A stretch of 64,000 nucleotides of DNA from Gemmatimonadota bacterium (GTDB lineage: Bacteria; Latescibacterota; UBA2968). The DNA is taken from positions 1 to 64,000 of the forward strand of contig JAPPAB010000134.1 of assembly GCA_026705765.1 (NCBI GenBank), read 5' to 3'. Under the pieces are notes generated by a model. That model was not told where the DNA came from. It searched no databases and saw nothing but the letters and a program-made list of their open reading frames with translations. Shown here in pieces: positions 1-7,013 of the stretch. The position numbers and the translations under genes are program-made. Numbering within the stretch: the stretch's first letter is position 1; every line of letters begins with the position of its first letter.

Positions 1-98
1 TCTCACCGTCAGACCATATTCTTTTTGATGTGCGGTGCGCGCAGTGAGAGTATAGTGAGCGCAAAAAAAAATGACAAGTTTTGGCGGGACACTATTTG
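1..98 (-). repeat. 98-bp promoter-bearing direct repeat, copy 1
   Basis: This block matches 3336-3433 with three visible mismatches in 98 positions. It lies downstream of the prolyl hydroxylase gene terminator, so it is placed to drive a minus-strand gene beyond the left window edge. The mismatches avoid the promoter hexamers. Confidence 0.9.
49..77 (-). promoter_or_regulatory. Sigma-70-like promoter, minus strand
   Basis: Read on the minus strand, TTGTCA (77-72) and TATACT (54-49) are separated by exactly 17 bp that start with a T run. Immediately upstream is TGTCCCGCCAAA, a one-base variant of the box shared with two other sites in the window. Confidence 0.7.
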
Positions 99-118
99 TT
101 TGCTATTCTCATTTTGGT

Positions 119-155
119 AAAAAAATTCCCTGCCAACAGTCACTTTGGCAGGGAA
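119..155 (-). terminator. Rho-independent terminator of the collagen/hydroxylase operon
   Basis: A perfect 11-bp stem (TTCCCTGCCAA, 126-136, against TTGGCAGGGAA, 145-155) has an 8-nt loop. On the minus strand it is followed by seven T. It sits 50 bp after the stop of the 2OG oxygenase gene. Confidence 0.9.
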
Positions 156-204
156 TTGCGTGATGTACTATGATGACTATTAAGCCATTATATTCACCTC
201 CTTT

Positions 205-762
205 CTATGTCCATCGCGGCCCAGGAATCCATATTGCCATGGAGTGCCGAACCCCCTCATTTTGGGTGGGTGCTCGGTGCCGTGACAGGGAAGAAAAAAC
301 AATAGCATCACCGGGGTTCAGCCGGACCATACCGACATTCTCCAATTCCAATCCACCATCCGCCGATGCATCCAGGGCAACAACAAGGGATATTTTTCTG
401 TCGAATCCCGGATGCCCGAGATCGTAGTGACCACCCGCTGCGTGATCTGTGTGCCAGTCGTAATAGCCGCCCTCGTTGTACTTCGAGATCTGTACGCTCT
501 CGATGTGCTCTGGCGCACATTTGATCCCCATAAGGTCAGATATAGACGCGCTTCGGGTGGTAATGAGATGACGAATCCAGTGGTTCTGGTATGTCTCCCC
601 TGAGATGAACACCACATCCGAGTGCCTTATGCCGTCCGTCTTGCCTCCCAGCACCGTGGACTCCTTCCACCCCACCGTATATGCATGCGTGATTAGTTCC
701 TGGCATTGGGTTGGAGTGAAAAATCTTCCGACCATCAAAAATGGTGGGTGTGTCTCTACCAT
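205..762 (-). CDS. Prolyl-4-hydroxylase-like 2OG-Fe(II) oxygenase
   Basis: This 185-residue protein is a compact 2-oxoglutarate/Fe(II) dioxygenase of the prolyl 4-hydroxylase/PKHD type. The iron-binding HxD is H104-D106 (WHTD), the distal His is H162 and the 2OG-binding Arg is R172. The start is supported by GAGGAG ten bases upstream of ATG. It is the last gene of a minus-strand unit whose first gene encodes a long collagen-like Gly-X-Y protein rich in Pro, so hydroxylation of that protein is the obvious inferred role. The family also contains enzymes acting on other peptides or free amino acids, so the substrate is not proven by sequence. A strong terminator follows. Confidence 0.85.
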   Translation of the reverse strand: MVETHPPFLMVGRFFTPTQCQELITHAYTVGWKESTVLGGKTDGIRHSDVVFISGETYQNHWIRHLITTRSASISDLMGIKCAPEHIESVQISKYNEGGYYDWHTDHAAGGHYDLGHPGFDRKISLVVALDASADGGLELENVGMVRLNPGDAIVFSSLSRHRAPTQNEGVRHSMAIWIPGPRWT

Positions 763-858
763 GTCTTGTTATCTCCTCGTTTTGGTTGGCCCTGCTCTTC
801 TGCGGACCTTGTGTTATAAGCCTTCTGATAATCTGTTTGTGCCTTGCTGACTCTGACG

Positions 859-1353
859 TCATCCATCGCCACCTGCAACTCCCTTCTGATACCCCTTCTG
901 ATACCCCTTCTGATATCCCCTGTATATGACATGAAATCGGCGCAGGGTTCGGAGCGAGAGTGATTCATCGAAAACATGCCGAAAAAACCTGCCTTCTTTT
1001 GGCTGTAACTCCCCGGTTATACCTGCCTGTGGTGAAAAATTTTGGATCATAATTTTCATTTGCGCCAATGTTGGCGGCACGACACAATCGAAATAGTTCA
1101 TCGCTGGCGGTGGTATCTGCGCATTCGGCAATGAGCGGATACGGACGGCCTGCGTCTGTTCCATCAACGCGCGCACACCAGCATCATCGCCGGAGAGTCC
1201 GATAGATTGTGCTACTGAGATATGGGTTGGGGGCCTGTCGTTTGTACTTCTTCCAATCAGTCGGCCGTCGGGCAGAACGAAAGCAGAATGTGCGAACTGA
1301 TCGGTCGGCCAGAGTTCGGTCAGCTGTTCAGTCAGTGAGGCGTTTATGGGCAT
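859..1353 (-). CDS. Uncharacterised 164-aa protein with YQKG tail repeats
   Basis: I do not recognise a firm family. The start has an ideal AGGAGG five bases before the TAATG. The middle has FVLPDGRLI followed by a helical segment and ends with VPPTLAQMKIMI, a layout I associate with small domains in phage and plasmid proteins. The C-terminus carries GYQKGYQKGYQKG, encoded by a perfect 12-bp tandem DNA repeat at about 890-920. It lies between the collagen gene and the hydroxylase gene in one operon. Its cationic YxxG tail mirrors the acidic YxxG tail of the collagen-like protein, hinting at an interaction. Confidence 0.75.
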   Translation of the reverse strand: MPINASLTEQLTELWPTDQFAHSAFVLPDGRLIGRSTNDRPPTHISVAQSIGLSGDDAGVRALMEQTQAVRIRSLPNAQIPPPAMNYFDCVVPPTLAQMKIMIQNFSPQAGITGELQPKEGRFFRHVFDESLSLRTLRRFHVIYRGYQKGYQKGYQKGVAGGDG

Positions 1354-1398
1354 TATTAACCTCCTGTTTTTTATGTAACGCCTTTACATATTCCTATT

Positions 1399-1427
1399 AG
1401 GCGCGAGGCATATCTTGCCTCGCGCCT
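1399..1427. promoter_or_regulatory. Strong intercistronic hairpin
   Basis: AGGCGCGAGGCA (1399-1410) pairs perfectly with TGCCTCGCGCCT (1416-1427) across a 5-nt loop. There is no T run on the minus strand, so it is more likely an mRNA-stabilising or attenuating element between the collagen gene and its downstream partner than a full terminator. Confidence 0.65.
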
Positions 1428-1484
1428 TGATTTCTTCTCAATAGATACCTCTGTGAATACCCGTGCGACATCTGCATATTGTTA

Positions 1485-3221
1485 TTAGCAGTTTGCGCTA
1501 CCGTCGTCGTATCCATCCTGATACCCTTGATCATACTCACCTGCTCCGTCCGCGTCCTGACCGGGAGGACCTGACGGACCGGGAGGACCGGGAGGACCGG
1601 GAGGACCTGACGGACCGGGAGGTCCAGTTGGACCAGGGGAACCATCTGTGCCATCTGTACCGTCTGTACCGGGAGGTCCAGTCGGACCAGGAGGACCTGT
1701 AGGACCAGGGTAGCCATCTGTGCCATCTGTACCGTCTGTACCGGGAGGTCCAGTCGGACCAGGAGGACCTGTAGGACCGGGGGAACCATCTGAACCGGGA
1801 GGTCCAGTCGGACCAGGGGAGCCATCTGAACCGGCAGGTCCAGTCGGACCAGGGGAGCCATCTGTGCCAGCAGGACCCGTAGGACCGGGGGAACCATCTG
1901 AACCAGCAGGACCCGTAGGACCGGGGGAACCATCTGAACCAGCAGGTCCAGTCGGACCAGGGGAACCGTCCGTGCCAGCAGGTCCAGTCGGACCGGGGGA
2001 ACCATCTGAACCAGCAGGACCCGTAGGACCGGGTGGACCCGGATCGCCCTCCCAACCCATTGGACCTTCAGGACCGGGTGGACCGATAGAACCTCGTGGA
2101 CCAGTGTCACCTTTAGCACCTTTTGGTCCTTGTGCACCTCGGACTCCGGTGTCACCCTTATCGCCCTTTGGACCGGGTGGACCTGCCAGACCTCGGGCTC
2201 CAGTGTCACCTTTAGCACCTTTCGAACCAGGAGGACCGGGTGGACCTTCAGGACCGGGTGAACCCGGATCGCCCTCCCAACCCATTGGACCTTCAGGACC
2301 GGGTGGACCTTCAGGACCGGGTGGACCCGGATCGCCCTTATCGCCTTTTGCGCCTTGCGGACCGGGCATCCCGTCTGCGCCGGGTGCCCCATCACTGCCT
2401 GGTGTGCCTGCTTGTCCGTCTGCGCCAGGCGTCCCGTCTGCGCCTGCTGGACCCGATATCCCATCTATGCCAGCGGCTCCTGCCGGTCCCTCCGGACCTA
2501 TTGGACCAGGAGAACCGGGCAGGCCAGTCGGGCCTGGGACGCCGTCTGCACCATCTAATCCGGGAGGACCGGGCATCCCGTCTGCGCCGGGTGCTCCATC
2601 ACTGCCTGGTGTACCTGCTTGTCCATCTACGCCGGGCAGGCCGGTCGGACCTGGGGCGCCTGGGACGCCGTCTGAGCCATCTAATCCGGGCGGGCCTGGG
2701 GGACCTCCCGCTGGGCCTGCTGGACCGGTCGGACCTGCTGGACCGGGAGGACCGCCTGCTGGACCGGTCGGACCTGCTGGACCTCTCCGACCTCGTGGAC
2801 CTGGCGAACCTGCCGCACCTCTCTGACCTCGTGGACCTGCCGGACCTGCCGCACCTCTCCGACCTCGTGAACCTGGCGAACCTGCCGGACCCGTAGGACC
2901 TGTCGGACCGGGTGGACCTGGAATGCCTGGAACTTCTGGAGTACCTGGAGTACCTGGCGTACCTGGAGCACCTGGAACACCTGGCGTACCTGGAATGCCT
3001 GGAACTTCTGGTGTGCCTGGAACTTCTGGTGTGCCTGGCGTACCTGGCGTACCTGGAGCACCTGGAGCACCTGGAGCACCTGGCGTACCTGGAGTGCCTG
3101 GAACTTCTGGAGTGCCTGGAACTTCTGGCGTACCTGGCGTACCTGGCATACCTGGAGCACCTGGAACACCTGGCGTACCTGGAGTGCCTGGAACTTCTGG
3201 AGTACCTGGTGTGTTGCTCAT
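1485..3221 (-). CDS. Collagen-like Gly-X-Y repeat protein, 578 aa
   Basis: Almost the entire protein is Gly-X-Y triplets. Residues 1 to about 103 are GTP/GVP/GAP triplets interrupted six times by EVP, where Glu replaces Gly. Residues of about 104-560 are classic collagen with [15 protein letters not shown] and GAKGD segments. The last 18 residues are acidic and aromatic ([13 protein letters not shown]) and end in a single Cys. No signal peptide or cell-wall anchor is visible. AAAGGAG precedes the ATG at good spacing, and a duplicated sigma-70 promoter lies 160-190 bp upstream. Bacterial collagens usually form surface or spore filaments; here a hydroxylase gene is in the same unit. The antisense strand is also open but is an artefact of GGN-CCN repeats. 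Confidence 0.95.
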   Translation of the reverse strand: MSNTPGTPEVPGTPGTPGVPGAPGMPGTPGTPEVPGTPEVPGTPGTPGAPGAPGAPGTPGTPGTPEVPGTPEVPGIPGTPGVPGAPGTPGTPGTPEVPGIPGPPGPTGPTGPAGSPGSRGRRGAAGPAGPRGQRGAAGSPGPRGRRGPAGPTGPAGGPPGPAGPTGPAGPAGGPPGPPGLDGSDGVPGAPGPTGLPGVDGQAGTPGSDGAPGADGMPGPPGLDGADGVPGPTGLPGSPGPIGPEGPAGAAGIDGISGPAGADGTPGADGQAGTPGSDGAPGADGMPGPQGAKGDKGDPGPPGPEGPPGPEGPMGWEGDPGSPGPEGPPGPPGSKGAKGDTGARGLAGPPGPKGDKGDTGVRGAQGPKGAKGDTGPRGSIGPPGPEGPMGWEGDPGPPGPTGPAGSDGSPGPTGPAGTDGSPGPTGPAGSDGSPGPTGPAGSDGSPGPTGPAGTDGSPGPTGPAGSDGSPGPTGPPGSDGSPGPTGPPGPTGPPGTDGTDGTDGYPGPTGPPGPTGPPGTDGTDGTDGSPGPTGPPGPSGPPGPPGPPGPSGPPGQDADGAGEYDQGYQDGYDDGSANC

Positions 3222-3335
3222 AATAATCTCCTTTGAACGTTTGTAGTTGGTTTTACTGCTCTTGCATCTCTATAGCCTGAATTGTGATCTCAACGAAATG
3301 ACAGGGCACATCTGAACCCGCCAAAATCCGATATA

Positions 3336-3433
3336 TCTCACCGTCAGACCATATTCTTTTTGATGTGCGGTGCGCGCAGTGAGAGTATAGAGGGCGCAAA
3401 AAAAAATGACAAGTTTTGGCGTGACACTATTTC
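3336..3433 (-). repeat. 98-bp promoter-bearing direct repeat, copy 2
   Basis: This is the second copy of the block at 1-98. It lies between the DUF2589-like gene and the collagen gene and is oriented to transcribe the collagen operon. Confidence 0.9.
3384..3412 (-). promoter_or_regulatory. Promoter of the collagen operon
   Basis: On the minus strand, TTGTCA (3412-3407), a 17-bp spacer and TATACT (3389-3384) form a near-consensus sigma-70 promoter. TGTCACGCCAAA lies just upstream of the -35 and recurs at 5439-5450. The leader to the collagen ATG is about 160 bases. Confidence 0.75.
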
Positions 3434-3517
3434 TCCTGGCATGTCTTTATGGGGAGAGGGGGAGCACCTGCCACCTGAATATCACCTGCCGCGCCTGACG
3501 GCTGCGCAGGTTTTTGA

Positions 3518-4204
3518 TTAAGCCGCCTTCTTTTGCCGTGTGTTCTTGGGTGTGCCGCCGTCGCCATTATCTTCGGGTGGCGGGGTCAGATCGGGCGGAT
3601 CGTTCTGCACTTTTTCCAGGATCTGGTTTTGCTGTGCGCGTACGATCTCCTTATTAGCCTGCGAGGCCATCTTCGTCACCTGTGCCATCATATCCAAAAT
3701 GAGCTTCACAGTCTCAGGCGCTGGTTTTTGTTTCATAACCACCTGGACTTTACATCCAGAGGTATAATCCGACGAGCGTTTGCGGTCATTATCCACACCG
3801 ACATCAGCACTAAATCCCATGCCGATCTTCCCAAAAAACCCAAAAGATATAGACCCGTGTCCCTCGGCATGCGTTTTGGAGTGCAGTTGAAAGTCGTCTG
3901 ACTGCTCGGCATGCACGTCGAGATTGAAATCAAGTGTGACCTCATCAGCGGCTAACATATCGTGGTCGCCAAAGAATGCAGCGGGAAGGTTCATCCCCAT
4001 CTGCATCTTTTCTGACATTCCGATAAGGGTGACAAACATATCCAGGTTGACATTGCCCTGCTTCAGAAAGTCGAGCAACAGAGAGGCTGCCTGTCGTTTT
4101 CCAGCCGCGTCTGCCTGAATAGCCCCCAACATAAACCCGGCCATATGCGATGGCATAGAGTTTAGCATGTTCTGTTCGCGTGCTTCATATTGATCGTCTG
4201 CCAC
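3518..4204 (-). CDS. DUF2589-like protein
   Basis: This 228-residue protein starts at GTG with AGGAGG five bases upstream. It has an alpha-helical N-terminus, then a beta-rich middle (VTLDFNLDVHAEQ and GSISFGFFGKIGMGFSADVGV), then KVQVVMKQKPAPETVKLILDMM and a charged Gln/Lys-rich tail. That order matches what I recall of DUF2589: a helical start, beta strands, and a conserved Pro-containing helix near the end. Function is unknown. It is nine bases downstream of a smaller, similar protein, and both follow the muramidase gene, so they probably form one unit. The assignment rests on pattern recall only. Confidence 0.6.
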   Translation of the reverse strand: MADDQYEAREQNMLNSMPSHMAGFMLGAIQADAAGKRQAASLLLDFLKQGNVNLDMFVTLIGMSEKMQMGMNLPAAFFGDHDMLAADEVTLDFNLDVHAEQSDDFQLHSKTHAEGHGSISFGFFGKIGMGFSADVGVDNDRKRSSDYTSGCKVQVVMKQKPAPETVKLILDMMAQVTKMASQANKEIVRAQQNQILEKVQNDPPDLTPPPEDNGDGGTPKNTRQKKAA

Positions 4205-4213
4205 AATAACCTC

Positions 4214-4609
4214 CTATTTTTTGATTCTTTTGTTTGCCAGATCGCGGATTTTTTCTGCGGACTCTGGCGCTGTCCGCATGACGCATTCTACTTCAATATG
4301 GATTGCTGAGCGCTTCTTAAAAAGATTGCGAGACAGCGAGACACAAAGGTCTCCTTCCCCGTCTTCGTAAATGTCTGTCTCGATTGAGAATTTGGTGCGG
4401 TCTATATCGATCACATCACTGTGTTCCAGGCCAAAATCGTGAACAGAAGCATCCAGCCCACCCACCTGGAATTTTGTTTCACGCAGTTTATGAACATCAC
4501 CGTCTTGTTCTGTGTGACTGTACAGATGGTCTCGGGCAAATTTGCGCGCCTCTATCGAGGCACAAGAGCATCCCTGGATCAGCCCCAAAATGAAATCAGA
4601 AAATTTCAC
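4214..4609 (-). CDS. Small companion of the DUF2589-like protein
   Basis: This is a 131-residue protein starting at GTG after a GAGG-type ribosome site. Its second half (FSIETDIYEDGEGDLCVSLS, IHIEVECVMRTAPESAEKIRDLANKR) has the same strand-strand-strand-APE-helix order as the end of the next protein, suggesting the two are related or bind each other. Residues 14-17 contain CSCA, a possible metal or lipid site, but no lipobox is in the right place. No known function. It lies between the muramidase gene and the DUF2589-like gene with short gaps. Confidence 0.55.
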   Translation of the reverse strand: MKFSDFILGLIQGCSCASIEARKFARDHLYSHTEQDGDVHKLRETKFQVGGLDASVHDFGLEHSDVIDIDRTKFSIETDIYEDGEGDLCVSLSRNLFKKRSAIHIEVECVMRTAPESAEKIRDLANKRIKK

Positions 4610-4651
4610 AGCCCGACCTCGCCGGTTTCCAAAAATCCATAAACGACATAT

Positions 4652-5311
4652 CTAATCTCCTGTGTGTTGTAGGGTTTTGGCGTAGATAAATGCGCGCTTT
4701 GCGCGATGCGTCCATCCCAATGCGTATTTTGCTTCTTTTGCAGGATTTTTCGCAATGATGTTCGCGTAGTGCGCCAGGCGCTGGAAAGTGAGACTCAGAC
4801 TGAGCCCATTACCAGCTTTTTGAAGCGCCCGGACAGTATGTGCGCCCATGTAGCCGTCGATTTCATGTGGGTTTGTGAACGCGATTTGCTGAGCTGCCTT
4901 TACGCTGGTATATACGCCAGAATGAACGCCGAAGTCATAAATCAAAAATCCAATCGCCTGCGGCAAATCGTGGATGCGCATGCGTTGGTAGTAGTCCTGC
5001 ATATAGATGCGATAGACCTCTCGTTTTATTGCGTCTGATGGGGATGATGACAGATCATAACCCCACAGTGGGCTATTCGGGTGCGACAATGAATCCACCC
5101 CGGCATACGACGCATCATCTCCCCGTTTCCAGCCACCTTCGAATGCAATAACCTGGTCTGTAAATGCCAAAAACTGATCCTGGTCAATCTCTTCAACGAC
5201 ATTGTAATCAAAAAAATAAACGTGTATCCCAAGGCTGCCGCTCACGCCCAACAGGAACCCAAAGCCCGACCTGGGCCAGTGGCGACATAAAAACATCAGT
5301 GAATGGAGCAT
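4652..5311 (-). CDS. GH108-type N-acetylmuramidase with PG-binding domain
   Basis: This 219-residue protein has an N-terminal hydrophobic stretch (about residues 16-36) that could act as a signal-anchor. It is followed by IAFEGGW with the catalytic-type Glu E58, as in the EGG(Y/F) motif of GH108 muramidases. The C-terminal half (AIGFLIYDFGVHSGVY to DGYMGAHTVRALQKAG) matches the PG_binding_3 pattern found with GH108. Relatives include phage endolysins and TtsA/ZliS enzymes that open peptidoglycan for protein export together with a holin. No holin gene is visible. It heads the minus-strand group before the collagen operon, and a shared 12-bp box lies upstream. Confidence 0.8.
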   Translation of the reverse strand: MLHSLMFLCRHWPRSGFGFLLGVSGSLGIHVYFFDYNVVEEIDQDQFLAFTDQVIAFEGGWKRGDDASYAGVDSLSHPNSPLWGYDLSSSPSDAIKREVYRIYMQDYYQRMRIHDLPQAIGFLIYDFGVHSGVYTSVKAAQQIAFTNPHEIDGYMGAHTVRALQKAGNGLSLSLTFQRLAHYANIIAKNPAKEAKYALGWTHRAKRAFIYAKTLQHTGD

Positions 5312-5438
5312 TTACAACCCCTTTGAGATGGTTTTATAGATGAACGCGATCATATCCCGATAGCCTTCCGATTATATTTGTGTCGTGAGGGTGCGTGATG
5401 CGGGGCAAATATAGAGGGATATAGAGGAGTGAAACAAA

Positions 5439-5450
5439 TTTGGCGTGACA
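5439..5450 (-). promoter_or_regulatory. Shared upstream box TGTCACGCCAAA, third site
   Basis: This is identical over 12 bases to the box before the collagen promoter. Downstream on the minus strand a weaker promoter-like pair, TTGTTT (5437-5432) and TATATT (5413-5408), has an 18-bp spacer. It lies about 130 bp before the muramidase start. Confidence 0.55.
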
Positions 5451-5556
5451 GTTTTTCCCAAAAAAGAAAGAGCGCCAGGCGATGCTTAACGCTCACAAAA
5501 TGTGTTTTTGTAATTTTAGGCGTGTTGCGTTATGTGGCAGATTTTGGGAAAAAAAA

Positions 5557-5587
5557 TAAGACTGAATGCTTGTGCATCCAGTCTTAT
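5557..5587. terminator. Bidirectional terminator
   Basis: ATAAGACTG (5557-5565) pairs with CAGTCTTAT (5579-5587). An inner ATGC/GCAT stem extends it, and A and T runs flank both sides. It can end transcription coming from the XRE regulator gene. Confidence 0.8.
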
Positions 5588-5888
5588 TTTTAGAGAAAAT
5601 CGTTATTAGATAATGAGTATCCAGGCCTTCGGGTATGTCGCCAACGTCTCTGAAAAGCGCGAAGTTCGCGCTTATAAAAAAATTAACCGTCAGGTGAGAT
5701 TCTGAAACCGGTTGCAGGACTTATTGACTTTTGAGACATTATAACTTAATCTGATACAAACGTATGTCTAATTTTTTAAAAAAATTATTGCCATTCGCTC
5801 TAACAAGTTTATATTCTTTCAGTTACCACTTCTTCTCCCACTATTAAATTACATAGAAGACATATGAAAAACACCCCCCAAAAGGAGG

Positions 5889-6533
5889 TTATCGCCTCCG
5901 AGCTCGACGCTGAAATATATCAACGAGAGACAGCAAATCCTCGCGATCTTCGGGTGTATCTAAAAGCCCTTCTCGCAAAAGCAGAAGAAAGCCCTCTTTC
6001 ATGCCCGGATGCTTTCTATCGGCTTCGAGCAGCTCTGCGGCGAGTGCATATATTTCGGCGTTAAAATCTAAGTTCTGGTCATCTTCTGTGCCATCCGCGT
6101 CTGTGCCATCCTCTGCCGCTCTATCATCTACACCATCCAAAAGAAATGAAACCGAAACCCCAAATATTCTCGCCAATCGCACTATATTTGTGGCAGACGG
6201 TTCTGTTTCGTCTTGTTCCCATTTCGATAGCTGAATACTCAGGATACTGAGGCGGTCAGCCACATCATCCTGTGACCACCCCCTATCAATCCGCAACTGC
6301 CTGATCCTCCCGCCAAAGGTCATATCACAGATCATCACGCCACTGGACAATTCCCTGATTGAGACGCCCAGTGCTTCTGCAATGCGTTCTGCATCCAAAA
6401 AATACAACCGGCGCTCTCCCGACTCAATCAAGCTCATTTTTGTACGAGACCAGCCCAATTTCTCGGCCAACTGGTACGATTTAATGCCCCGCCGATTGCG
6501 AATCTTGCGAATATTTGACCCGTGATTTTCCAT
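5889..6533 (-). CDS. Double-XRE helix-turn-helix regulator
   Basis: This 214-residue DNA-binding protein has two XRE-type HTH domains. The first spans about residues 7-62 (IRKIRNRRGIKSYQLAEKLG) and the second about 74-132 (IRQLRIDRGWSQDDVADRLS). An acidic linker and a helical C-terminus ending in RRARRR follow. Tandem HTH pairs of this kind are typical of phage or integrative-element repressors. It is divergent from the winged-helix/DUF3102 genes, with a 220-bp A/T-rich control region between them that holds a CACAT/ATGTG inverted repeat and the 13-mer AAAATTATTGCCA. Confidence 0.85.
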   Translation of the reverse strand: MENHGSNIRKIRNRRGIKSYQLAEKLGWSRTKMSLIESGERRLYFLDAERIAEALGVSIRELSSGVMICDMTFGGRIRQLRIDRGWSQDDVADRLSILSIQLSKWEQDETEPSATNIVRLARIFGVSVSFLLDGVDDRAAEDGTDADGTEDDQNLDFNAEIYALAAELLEADRKHPGMKEGFLLLLREGLLDTPEDREDLLSLVDIFQRRARRR

Positions 6534-6752
6534 GCACCAAATAATTCACTTTTTGAAAATTATTGCCAGATTAGTCGTTTGTTTTTATTTTCATTTGGAA
6601 AATTAACAGACAAAACAACGGGTGAGGGCTAACCGTTCCCCAACGACCCCCCACCCGTCTATAACAACACACATATAGACATGTGGTGTAATATAAATAT
6701 ACCCAAACTCGCAAATAGTCAAATGATTTTCCATCTCCAAAAGGTACCTTAA

Positions 6753-7013
6753 ATGCCTAAATCTCTATACCTTAATAGTTCTATCCTCAACGCCGTTGCT
6801 GTGATTCGCGCCCTCCAGCGCAACAAGCATCACCCGCTCGGTACACGCGACATCGCGCAGTGCGCTGGCATTACTCATGACCAATCCTATCGCGCACTCA
6901 TCACCCTTGAATCCGCAGGCATAGTGAAGTGTGTGATCAATGGTCGCCGATGGTTACTCGCCGATGGCGTATCTATCCCCTACAGGAGGAAAAATGCAAA
7001 ACGGATCGCTTGA
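6753..7013 (+). CDS. Small winged-helix DNA-binding protein
   Basis: This 86-residue protein has a winged-helix layout: helix (ILNAVAVIRAL), recognition region (TRDIAQCAGITHDQSYRALITLESAGIV) and wing (KCVINGRRWLLADG). It resembles IclR- or MarR-type small regulators. Its 3' end overlaps the start of the DUF3102-like gene by 20 bp, which suggests translational coupling. No exact family is recognised. Confidence 0.75.
   Translation: MPKSLYLNSSILNAVAVIRALQRNKHHPLGTRDIAQCAGITHDQSYRALITLESAGIVKCVINGRRWLLADGVSIPYRRKNAKRIA

Larger units (their letters stand above)
5312..5888. other. 577-bp non-coding region with box, hairpins and A/T-rich DNA
   Basis: I see no convincing gene. It contains the upstream region of the muramidase gene, a bidirectional terminator (5557-5587) and a hairpin AAGCGCGAA/TTCGCGCTT (5655-5673). 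AAAATTATTGCCA near 5781 recurs near 6556 on the other side of the XRE regulator gene. Confidence 0.6.

Noticed and set aside
1720-2826. Long plus-strand frame rich in Pro-Gly opposite the collagen gene
   Set aside because: GGN-CCN repeats read open as collagen-like on both strands. The minus-strand frame has the promoter, ribosome site, real start and a non-repetitive ending; the plus frame has none.
205-5311. Complete prophage in the first 5 kb
   Set aside because: Apart from a muramidase and a regulator locus there are no capsid, tail, terminase or integrase genes in the window.
5864-6064. Plus-strand 66-residue frame with an AAGGAGG inside it
   Set aside because: It lies within the end of the double-XRE regulator gene, has no family resemblance, and the AAGGAGG is downstream of its start.
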